Of a DNA stretch of 22,354 nt, positions 16,680-22,354 are shown in pieces. The notes beneath the pieces are model-generated. The model did no database searches, had not been told where the DNA came from, and was given only the letters and a program-made list of their open reading frames with translations. The position numbers and the translations under genes were made by a program. Where the stretch lies: contig CAZJAD010000030.1 of assembly GCA_964543855.1 (NCBI GenBank), positions 1-22,354 on the forward strand. The letters are read 5' to 3'. Numbering within the stretch: position 1 is the stretch's first letter; each line of letters begins with the position of its first letter. Source of the stretch: CAZJAD01 sp964543855. GTDB taxonomy: Bacteria > Electryoneota > RPQS01 > DYHQ01.

Positions 16680-16706
16680 TTAGCACTTTCCTGAATAGAG
16701 TGCTAA
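16680..16706. promoter_or_regulatory. CIRCE operator (HrcA-binding inverted repeat)
   Basis: TTAGCACTT-N9-GAGTGCTAA matches the CIRCE consensus TTAGCACTC-N9-GAGTGCTAA with one mismatch in the left arm. It lies between the predicted start of transcription and groES. It implies an HrcA repressor elsewhere in the genome; hrcA itself is not in this window. Confidence 0.95.
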
Positions 16707-16772
16707 CACTCGCGCAAAGACAAGTTTAGCGCAAGAGATATAACAACTTGATAACCATCACTGGAGGAAGCC

Positions 16773-17069
16773 ATGAAAATCAAGCCTGTGGACGAGCGCG
16801 TGTTGATCAAGGCCGTCGAAGAAGAGGAGCGCAAAGTCGGCGGCATCATTATCCCCGACACTGCGAAGGAAAGGCCCCAGATGGGCCAAGTGGTTGCCCT
16901 GGGTGACGATGTGGAACACTCGGACCGCAAGCAGAAGAAGCTGAGCGATATCCTCAAGGTCGGTGACCGTGTCATCTACGCCCGCTATGGTGGTACGGAA
17001 GTCAAGATGAACGGCGATGAATACCTCATCGTCTCCCGCAGCGATATCTTGGGGATTGTGCAGAAATAG
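16773..17069 (+). CDS. groES: Co-chaperonin GroES
   Basis: 98-aa heptameric lid of the GroEL chaperonin, normal length for the family. Visible marks are the N-terminal IKPVDERVLIK, the mobile-loop region EEERKVGGIIIPDTAKERPQ, and the C-terminal EVKMNGDEYLIVSRSDILGI. A GGAGG ribosome site stands just before the ATG. It is the first gene of the groES-groEL operon behind a consensus promoter and CIRCE, with groEL 71 bp downstream. Confidence 0.98.
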   Translation: MKIKPVDERVLIKAVEEEERKVGGIIIPDTAKERPQMGQVVALGDDVEHSDRKQKKLSDILKVGDRVIYARYGGTEVKMNGDEYLIVSRSDILGIVQK

Positions 17070-17140
17070 GATCGCTAAGGCGTGTCGATGCGTTGCAGGA
17101 GGCACGTTTTCTCACGAGACAAACAAGAAGGAGATAGACT

Positions 17141-18637
17141 ATGGCAGCCAAACTAATCGCCTTTGATTCTGAGGCGCGTACGGCTCTGAAGAAGGGCGTT
17201 GATTTGCTGGCCGATACGGTCAAAGTGACCCTCGGCCCCAAGGGGCGCAATGTCGTGCTCGAGAAGAAATGGGGTGCGCCCACGGTGACGAAAGACGGCG
17301 TGACCGTCGCCAAAGAGATTGAACTGGAAGAACCCATGGAGAACATGGGAGCACAGATGGTGCGCGAAGTGGCGTCCAAGACTTCGGATGTCGCCGGAGA
17401 CGGCACGACGACGGCCACGGTGCTCGCGCAGGCCATCATTCACGAAGGCTTGCGCAATGTGACCGCGGGTGCCAATCCGATGGACCTCAAGCGCGGGATC
17501 GACAAAGCGGTGCGTGCCGTGATCGACGAGCTCAAGAAGAATTCGAAATCCGTCAGCGACAAAAAGGAGATTGCGGCCGTCGGTGCCATCAGTGCNNNNN
17601 NNNNNNNNNNNNNNNNNNNNNNNNNNNNNNNNNNNNNNNNNNNNNNNNNNNNNNNNNNNNNNNNNNNNNNNNNNNNNNNNNNNNNNNNNNNNNNNCTGCT
17701 GCCCATCCTTGAGAAGGTGGCGCAGATGGGTAAGGGGCTTCTGATTATCGCCGAGGATGTCGAAGGTGAAGCTCTGGCGACGCTCGTGGTGAACAAACTG
17801 CGCGGCACTTTGAAAGTGGCCGCGGTCAAGGCTCCAGGTTTCGGCGACCGGCGCAAAGCCATGCTCGAAGACATCGCCGTTTTGACCGGAGGCCGGGTGA
17901 TTTCCGAAGAAGCCGGTTTCAAGCTCGAGAACGCCGTCGTTGCCGACCTTGGCAAGGCCAAGAAGATTATTATTGACAAGGACAACACGACGATTGTCGA
18001 GGGAAGCGGCAAATCGGAAGATATCAAAGGGCGGATTTCGCAGATCAAGAAGCAGATCGATGTGACGACTTCTGACTATGACAAAGAGAAATTGCAGGAG
18101 CGTCTGGCGAAGCTCGCCGGAGGCGTTGCCGTTTTGAAGATCGGCGCGGCGACCGAGGTCGAAATGAAGGAGAAAAAGGCTCGCGTCGAAGACGCACTGC
18201 ATGCGACGCGTGCGGCTGTCGAAGAGGGGATGATTCCGGGTGGCGGCGTGGCCTTGCTGCGAGCGCAGACGGTTGTCGATGGTCTGAAGTTAGATGGGGA
18301 CGAGGCGATTGGCGCCAAAATCATCCGTCGCGCCCTGGAAGAACCACTGCGCCTCATCGCGGAGAACGCCGGTCACGAAGGGTCGGTCGTCGTCAACAAG
18401 GTGCGCGAAAACGATGGCTATCCGTTCGGCTTTGACGCCCAGGCCGAAGAGTATGTCGACTTGGTGAAAGCCGGTGTGATTGACCCGACAAAGGTTGTTC
18501 GCATCGCACTGGAAAATGCCTCGTCGGTCGGCGGTCTCTTTCTCATGACTGATGCGACGGTCTACGAGAAGAAAGAGAAGGAGAAGATGCCAGCTATGCC
18601 TCCGGGTGCGGGCGGCATGGGCGGCATGGACTACTGA
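17141..18637 (+). CDS. groEL: Chaperonin GroEL (interrupted by an assembly gap)
   Basis: ATP-driven 14-mer chaperonin for protein folding, acting with GroES. Visible marks are KVTLGPKGRNVVLEKKWGAP, the ATP-site GDGTTTATVLAQ, LLIIAEDVEGEALATLVVNK in the apical domain, KAPGFGDRRKAMLEDIAVLT, EMKEKKARVEDALHATRAAV, the GGGVALLRA loop and the C-terminal GGMGGMDY tail. The reading frame is interrupted by 100 N (17596-17695). Compared with E. coli GroEL, about 81 residues between the ISA and LLPILEKV positions are missing, so the real gap is about 240 nt and the protein about 545 aa. The frame looks intact across the gap only because 100 N plus two bases is a multiple of three. A GGAG ribosome site precedes the ATG. 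A strong terminator follows. Confidence 0.98.
   Translation: MAAKLIAFDSEARTALKKGVDLLADTVKVTLGPKGRNVVLEKKWGAPTVTKDGVTVAKEIELEEPMENMGAQMVREVASKTSDVAGDGTTTATVLAQAIIHEGLRNVTAGANPMDLKRGIDKAVRAVIDELKKNSKSVSDKKEIAAVGAISXXXXXXXXXXXXXXXXXXXXXXXXXXXXXXXXXXLLPILEKVAQMGKGLLIIAEDVEGEALATLVVNKLRGTLKVAAVKAPGFGDRRKAMLEDIAVLTGGRVISEEAGFKLENAVVADLGKAKKIIIDKDNTTIVEGSGKSEDIKGRISQIKKQIDVTTSDYDKEKLQERLAKLAGGVAVLKIGAATEVEMKEKKARVEDALHATRAAVEEGMIPGGGVALLRAQTVVDGLKLDGDEAIGAKIIRRALEEPLRLIAENAGHEGSVVVNKVRENDGYPFGFDAQAEEYVDLVKAGVIDPTKVVRIALENASSVGGLFLMTDATVYEKKEKEKMPAMPPGAGGMGGMDY
17596..17695. other. Assembly gap (100 N) inside groEL
   Basis: Exactly 100 undetermined bases, the customary placeholder for a scaffold gap of unknown size. 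Comparison with the GroEL family indicates that about 240 nt are really missing. Confidence 0.97.
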
Positions 18638-18669
18638 TCACCCTCGGATACTGAGCGCGGGAACAGCGA

Positions 18670-18701
18670 CCGCGCGGGATTATTTCCCGCGCGGTTTTTT
18701 T
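18670..18701 (+). terminator. groESL intrinsic terminator
   Basis: A 10-bp perfect GC-rich stem (CCGCGCGGGA at 18670-18679 and its complement at 18685-18694) with a 5-nt loop is followed directly by seven T (18695-18701). It lies 32 bp after the groEL stop. Confidence 0.95.
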
Positions 18702-18943
18702 GTGCCCGCCTGTGCTGGATGCCCCGTGGCGGGGAGTCACCGGAAATGATGCAATTGCTGTAATCTCAATGTACTTGGAAGAGTGCGTTCATTGCTACCG
18801 CCACAAGTAGATTCTTGGTTTGGCGGCGCAGGGTCTTATCATATAGAGAATAAAGCGAGGTGTTTGCTGATAGGTTGCATAGTGAATAGGGTGACGAAAC
18901 GCATAACAGGTGGAGAAAAAAGAGAAGAATTATTGAAAAGGCC
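18702..18943. other. Non-coding stretch after groESL
   Basis: About 240 bases with no supportable gene. A second, weaker promoter-like pair (TTGGTT and TATCAT, 16-bp spacer, near 18815-18842) is visible but not convincing. The sequence becomes AT-rich toward the promoter at 18944. Confidence 0.4.
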
Positions 18944-18971
18944 TTGACATGGATATTTCACATTGTATATT
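18944..18971 (+). promoter_or_regulatory. Sigma-70-type promoter TTGACA-N16-TATATT
   Basis: A consensus -35 (18944-18949) and TATATT (18966-18971), the same hexamers as the groESL promoter but with a 16-bp spacer. Predicted start near 18978 gives a leader of about 125 nt for the secreted-protein cluster. Confidence 0.75.
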
Positions 18972-19088
18972 TGAATATTAGTAAATCGACGAGAATTATG
19001 CCATATCCGTAAGAACATTCTGCCATCCGCTGGTTAAGTGGACTTATTGGCGATCAAAAGCGTCAGTCGGGATATAATAAGTAGTGTC

Positions 19089-19093
19089 GGAGG
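19089..19093 (+). promoter_or_regulatory. Shine-Dalgarno GGAGG that fixes the start at 19102
   Basis: GGAGG lies 8 bases before the GTG at 19102. The upstream in-frame GTG at 19084 has no comparable site, and GGAGG would fall inside its coding sequence. Confidence 0.75.
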
Positions 19094-19101
19094 CTTTTGC
19101 C

Positions 19102-20046
19102 GTGCTGTTGCCTCTGCTACTGACTCTCGTCGCTGTTGATTCCTTCTTCGTTCCGCTTCATTGCCACGGCATCTCGTTAGATGCAGACAGCGCCATCTGG
19201 TTGGCCGGCGACAGTGGGGTTTTCCGGATTGTGGACCGTGAGCCCCAGCTCGTCATTGACCAGCCAACCGAAGCTATCGCTGTCTCCAACATCGCCTCCG
19301 GCGATGTTTTTGTTATCGTTAACACACACAACGGTCACGCCAGATTCGAACGGTACAGGCATTCTGGCAGCCTTGTGGCGTCGGACTCGATTGAGCTCCA
19401 TGTGCTCGAGCGTCCGCCGGGGATTCCGGTTTTTTCGGGGCTTTGTCTTCGGGATAATGACCCTTGGCTCTACTTCAACGCGGGGGCCTGGTTCGAGACC
19501 GGTTGCTGGCGAATCGCAGATGGTGGGGAGGTCTTGGACCGGTGGAGTCCCGTGGAAATTGCCCCGCTGGCTGTGCAGGGTTTGCTCTGGGACGACAGCC
19601 TCTACTGGGTTGGCGAGCGGAACTGGAGCAGCATCTACGCCTATCGCTCCAGCGGTGATTTCTACCGAAGTTGCGTTGACCAAGCCACCTTGGCTGCGCC
19701 GCCTCTTGTTGGCATAGCCGGTCAGCCCGATGATCTCTGGGCTGCGTTCCTGCGGTTTGGGGGAACGCGACTCATCCGGTACGGCACGCCGACTGCCGTG
19801 GAGCCGCAGATTCGTCCGTCATCGGCGGTGCAAGTCGAAATCTTCCCTACCCTCGTCGAAAGCGGTGGTATCGTTCGATTCACCGCCCCCATTCGTTTTA
19901 CAATCTATGATATTCTCGGCCGGAAGGTGCTTGGCTCCGAGGAAAACCTTGCGCAATTCTCTCTAAGCGCACCGCCTGGTCCTTACTTTCTTGTACCGGC
20001 CTGCCCCGGCACGATGCGGGCTGTCAAGATATTCGTGGTCAGATGA
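19102..20046 (+). CDS. Secreted protein with likely type IX-style C-terminal sorting domain
   Basis: 314 aa from the chosen GTG. The N terminus (MLLPLLLTLVAVDSFFVPLH) is a signal peptide. Residues about 20-240 form a WD- or kelch-like beta-rich region of unknown family, with recurrent short strands (ISLDADSAIWLAGDSGVFRI, GLLWDDSLYWVGERNWSSIY, GQPDDLWAAFLRFGG) that suggest a single beta-propeller. The last 70 residues (VEIFPTLVESGGIVRF, then FTIYDILGRKVLGSEENL and GPYFLVPA) have the pattern of a T9SS type A sorting domain: an IYDILGRKV strand and a Yfl strand near the end. The usual NPFNP motif is replaced by FPTLVES, so export by T9SS is likely but not certain. It has its own promoter, and the next gene's ribosome site starts within 30 bp of its stop. 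Ligand and function are unknown. Confidence 0.72.
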   Translation: MLLPLLLTLVAVDSFFVPLHCHGISLDADSAIWLAGDSGVFRIVDREPQLVIDQPTEAIAVSNIASGDVFVIVNTHNGHARFERYRHSGSLVASDSIELHVLERPPGIPVFSGLCLRDNDPWLYFNAGAWFETGCWRIADGGEVLDRWSPVEIAPLAVQGLLWDDSLYWVGERNWSSIYAYRSSGDFYRSCVDQATLAAPPLVGIAGQPDDLWAAFLRFGGTRLIRYGTPTAVEPQIRPSSAVQVEIFPTLVESGGIVRFTAPIRFTIYDILGRKVLGSEENLAQFSLSAPPGPYFLVPACPGTMRAVKIFVVR

Positions 20047-20074
20047 ACCATCAAACCTTCAGGAGGAGCCGATT

Positions 20075-21487
20075 ATGAAACGCGTTATTCTTATCTTACT
20101 GTTGAGTGTGGCTGTGTGCCACGCGGAAACCTTTGTCGTTGTTTTCTCCGGCGACAGTCGGATGGCGATGCGACCGCCCGACACGCTTCTCTCAGGTGAC
20201 GGATGGGAAGTGACAGAACTTCTTCCCCCGATCGTCCCTCCAGAGCATCTTGATGAAGGAAATCCCGGCGACTGGATACACAACAGTGCCTGGTGGATCT
20301 TGAACAGTATCTCTTATGATTATGCTCAATGCTACCTCGGTTGTGCCTACGCTGATTATGAGCCAACGGATCCCTATTTCCACATTCCGAGCGTCGGAAG
20401 AGGGACTCGCGAGAACCTTGAGAAGGCCTTGCGCAGTTGTACCCAATATCACTGGTCGGAGCTTGGCGAAGGGCAGTTTGAAGCGCGCTCAAGTGACGAG
20501 CCTCCAAGTTCGATAAGACCCAATGACAGGGACTCGGATCTTGTGCACCGTCGATCGGTGCTGCCAAGGTCGCGTCAACTCCGGGCCGGGGATGTGCTGC
20601 ACCTTGTCTTGATGGGAACCGCGGCAAGGGTGCAGGTCAACGGTGGCGGGGAATACCCGGCCTACTGCTGTGCATGGCCTGAGGCTGATCCTCCCGAGGA
20701 ACAACCCGCTTGTTGGATGCAAGGGGGCCCGCTCCTCTTTCCGGCGTCCACGCTGCCGGGAGAACCCGGACTGCGGGAGTACATCAACCGAATTCGTGGC
20801 GACGGTACAATCATTTTGTATCTCCTCTTCGCTGACGCGGCGTGGTGGAACGGTTGGCTCAGCCAGATTCCGAACCTGATTGTCTACAACGGAGCAGGTT
20901 ACAACCACTCGGCATGGATCGCAGACGACCTCAATGCGCAAGGTCTTCCGTTGCCTGAGAATGTCTTTCAGCTGGAAGGCATGGATGTGGACACCTTCTT
21001 GATTTTCGAATCCGCCATTTATGTTGGCGCGATTTACCGTGGATACTTCACGGGCGGCGGGTATGCGTGTCCCATCTATGATTCCAATGGTGACCGCAGG
21101 ATTCGGTTCTATGAAGCCCTTGAGATGGCCATTAACCTCAACTCTCAGGATGACCCGGATTACTGGGGGCCTCCGGCGCTTAATTTCGTCGTTTGGGAAG
21201 ACTACGGCGATGAGACACCAGACACGGCCGGCGCTCTGATCGTGGATAATTTTCCAAATCCATTCAATCCGACAACGGTTCTGAATCTTGATCTGCCTGA
21301 AGCTGGGAAGGTGAGCGTGAAGATCTATGATGTGTTGGGTCGGGAAGTAGAGATCATTGAAGAGTATCTCCTGGCTGGCGCGCAGCGAGTCCACCTTGAC
21401 CTCTCGGGCAAGCCGTCGGGACTCTATTTTGCGAGGGTGAATGCCGGTGACCTGACCGCGATCAAGAAGATTGCCCTTGTGAAGTGA
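20075..21487 (+). CDS. Secreted protein with T9SS type A sorting domain; possible inactive C13/caspase-like fold
   Basis: 470 aa; the ATG is preceded by AGGAGG. A signal peptide (KRVILILLLSVAVCHA) is followed by about 370 residues that I cannot assign firmly, then an unmistakable sorting domain (392-470): NFPNPFNPTT, VKIYDVLGREV, SGLYFARV and the KKIALVK end. Such domains are exported by type IX secretion in FCB bacteria. An EF-hand-like loop, DSNGDRRIRFYE, lies at 336-347. The middle has a pattern reminiscent of legumain/C13 (clan CD) peptidases: a GDVLHLVLMGTAA strand (from 172) where active members have a His-Gly, and ILYLLFADAAWWNGW followed by NLIVYNGAGYNHSAW where they have Cys-Ser-Gly and a late strand. 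If so, the catalytic His and Cys are absent. This assignment is a low-confidence inference. It is probably co-transcribed with the 19102 gene (28-bp gap). Confidence 0.8.
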   Translation: MKRVILILLLSVAVCHAETFVVVFSGDSRMAMRPPDTLLSGDGWEVTELLPPIVPPEHLDEGNPGDWIHNSAWWILNSISYDYAQCYLGCAYADYEPTDPYFHIPSVGRGTRENLEKALRSCTQYHWSELGEGQFEARSSDEPPSSIRPNDRDSDLVHRRSVLPRSRQLRAGDVLHLVLMGTAARVQVNGGGEYPAYCCAWPEADPPEEQPACWMQGGPLLFPASTLPGEPGLREYINRIRGDGTIILYLLFADAAWWNGWLSQIPNLIVYNGAGYNHSAWIADDLNAQGLPLPENVFQLEGMDVDTFLIFESAIYVGAIYRGYFTGGGYACPIYDSNGDRRIRFYEALEMAINLNSQDDPDYWGPPALNFVVWEDYGDETPDTAGALIVDNFPNPFNPTTVLNLDLPEAGKVSVKIYDVLGREVEIIEEYLLAGAQRVHLDLSGKPSGLYFARVNAGDLTAIKKIALVK

Positions 21488-21893
21488 TTGGACCATCGGG
21501 TGTTTTGGGCGCTGGAGAGCGTATTGCCTGCGACAAGGACTACAGGCCAGCCGGAGTTCTGTGATCCGCGCGGGATGCCTGTAATAGGCCATAGCAACAG
21601 CCCCCGCGTCCAATCCATATCGACTCTGACCGAAAGCGTCCTGGTTCATTTTTTGCTCGCGGGTCAACTGCGTGTGTTGGGCTCTTCAATGCCCGCTGAC
21701 GCCGCCCACGGGACAGACAAGGGGTAATCTCTGTGCGAACAGAGATTCTCGGTCGTATCCGGTGCTTCGTGCGGCATATTAAGTCTATCACCGAGGGTTG
21801 CGCAAGGTCGGCATGAATTCAGTGCGCAAGAGACCCCCTATGTTGAAGCGGGTCGGTTGATTTGCCCACAGAATGGAATGACAGGAAGAAATC
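21488..21893. other. Intergenic stretch with two inverted repeats
   Basis: About 400 bases without a supportable gene or a clear promoter. It contains the hairpin at 21726-21747 and a 7-bp inverted repeat TTGCGCA-N18-TGCGCAA (21798-21829), which could be an operator or a weak stem. A looser inverted pair, TACAGGC (21541) and GCCTGTA (21577), is also visible. The ribosome site of the next gene (AGGAAG, from about 21883) closes the stretch. Confidence 0.5.
21726..21747. repeat. Perfect hairpin AATCTCTGT-GCGA-ACAGAGATT
   Basis: A 9-bp perfect stem with a GCGA (GNRA-type) tetraloop, between two secreted-protein genes. No T-run follows, so it is not a canonical terminator. It shares its loop with the hairpin at 13122-13139. 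Confidence 0.6.
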
Positions 21894-22354
21894 ATGCGAA
21901 AAACTTTGACATTTTTGCTCATTTCGGTGCTTCCGGTTATGACCTTGGCCCAGGCCCCCGACAGCCTGTGGAGCCGCACCTTCGGGGGAAGCAGCGCCGA
22001 CTATTGCTATTCGGTTCAGCAGACCACTGACGGCGGCTATATCCTCGGGGGGTACACTTGGTCCTGCGGGGCGGGCTCTGCTGATTTCTGCCTGGTGAAG
22101 ACAGATGCCAGTGGCACAGAAGACTGGAGCCGCACCTTCGGCGGAAGCAGCGGCGACTACTGCTATTCAACCCAGCAGACCGCTGACGGCGGCTATATCC
22201 TCGGCGGGTATACCTGGTCCTACGGGGCTGGCGGTTATGATTTCTGCCTGGTGAAGACGGATGCCATGGGCACGGAGGAGTGGAGGCGCACCTTCGGGGG
22301 AAGCGCTGATGATAGATGCTGGTCGGTTCGGCAGACGACCGACGGCGGCTACAT
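21894..22354 (+). CDS. Secreted tandem-repeat (52-residue unit) beta-propeller-like protein, 3'-truncated by window edge
   Basis: At least 153 residues, running off the right edge. The ATG follows AGGAAG. A signal peptide (RKTLTFLLISVLPVMTLAQA) is cleaved probably near residue 20. The mature part is a tandem repeat of 52 residues: RTFGGSSxDYCYS.QQT.DG, GYILGGYTWS.GAG, then DFCLVKTDA.GTE.W. Three repeat starts fall at 21975, 22131 and 22287, exactly 156 nt apart. The unit matches a widespread secreted repeat family in FCB bacteria and archaea whose DGGYI and LVKTD strands suggest a beta-propeller. Unusually, each complete unit carries two or three Cys (YCYS, DFCLVK). Many relatives end in a T9SS sorting domain; that part would lie beyond the window. 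Function is unknown. Confidence 0.85.
   Translation, partial: MRKTLTFLLISVLPVMTLAQAPDSLWSRTFGGSSADYCYSVQQTTDGGYILGGYTWSCGAGSADFCLVKTDASGTEDWSRTFGGSSGDYCYSTQQTADGGYILGGYTWSYGAGGYDFCLVKTDAMGTEEWRRTFGGSADDRCWSVRQTTDGGY
21975..22354. repeat. 156-bp in-frame tandem DNA repeat
   Basis: The decamer CGCACCTTCG recurs at 21975, 22131 and 22287. Two full units and part of a third are present, closely similar at the nucleotide level, and the window ends inside the third. Confidence 0.9.

Noticed and set aside
17153..18202. Long minus-strand ORF opposite groEL
   Set aside because: A shadow of the groEL codon pattern that runs through the N gap; no family resemblance.
18998..19012. Four-codon ORF MPYP in the leader after the promoter at 18944
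   Set aside because: Too short, with no conservation evidence and no attenuator structure nearby.
20489..21667. 392-codon minus-strand ORF opposite the sorting-domain protein
   Set aside because: The plus frame has a signal peptide and sorting domain; the minus frame has no recognisable feature.
21975..22354. CRISPR-like array at the right edge
   Set aside because: The 156-bp period is in frame with a signal-peptide protein and encodes a 52-residue unit; there are no short repeats with unique spacers.

Overview
The window looks like part of a metagenome-assembled scaffold from an uncultured Gram-negative bacterium, most likely in the FCB (Fibrobacteres-Chlorobi-Bacteroidetes) neighbourhood or an adjacent candidate phylum such as Zixibacteria, KSB1 or Eisenbacteria. 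Three observations point there. At least one secreted protein ends in a type IX secretion-like C-terminal sorting domain with an NPFNPTT motif. Several secreted proteins are beta-propeller or BNR (Asp-box) types. Long hybrid sensor kinases and multi-pass SpoIIE phosphatases are present. Promoters look like ordinary sigma-70 sites (TTGACA with 16-17 bp spacing), which argues against Bacteroidota proper. A run of exactly 100 N lies inside groEL, so the scaffold contains a gap. Placement is an inference, because no rRNA gene is present.

Layout, left to right. (1) 1-1682: a left-truncated L,D-transpeptidase and an M15/MepK-like peptidase, a cell-wall cross-link making and cutting pair. (2) 1805-8518: ATP-type PEP carboxykinase (pckA), then two tandem paralogous membrane-anchored SpoIIE/PP2C phosphatases with diverged sensor halves and nearly the same output domain. 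(3) 8547-10373: a more AT-rich patch with a GT39-type membrane glycosyltransferase split by a one-base frameshift in a T7 run, coupled by ATGA overlap to a short SH3-like ORF that ends at a perfect hairpin. (4) 10423-13196: a sigma-70 promoter, a large secreted Asp-box propeller protein and a strong terminator. (5) 13238-16219, minus strand: a four-PAS hybrid histidine kinase. (6) 16639-18701: groES-groEL with promoter, CIRCE operator and terminator. (7) 18944-22354: a promoter followed by three consecutive secreted-protein genes, two with (likely) type IX-style sorting domains and the last a 52-residue tandem-repeat protein cut by the right edge.

How the genes work together. The first two genes probably remodel 3-3 peptidoglycan cross-links. 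The phosphatase pair and the hybrid kinase are signalling proteins whose partners (STAS or anti-sigma factors, response regulators) are not in the window. groESL is very likely under HrcA control through CIRCE. The last three genes look like an export-cargo cluster. No rRNA, tRNA, CRISPR array, transposase, integrase or phage gene was seen. I found no clearly new multi-gene system. The best candidates for something undescribed are the tandem phosphatase pair with divergent sensors, the possible protease-dead sorting-domain protein, and the frameshifted GT39/SH3 patch.
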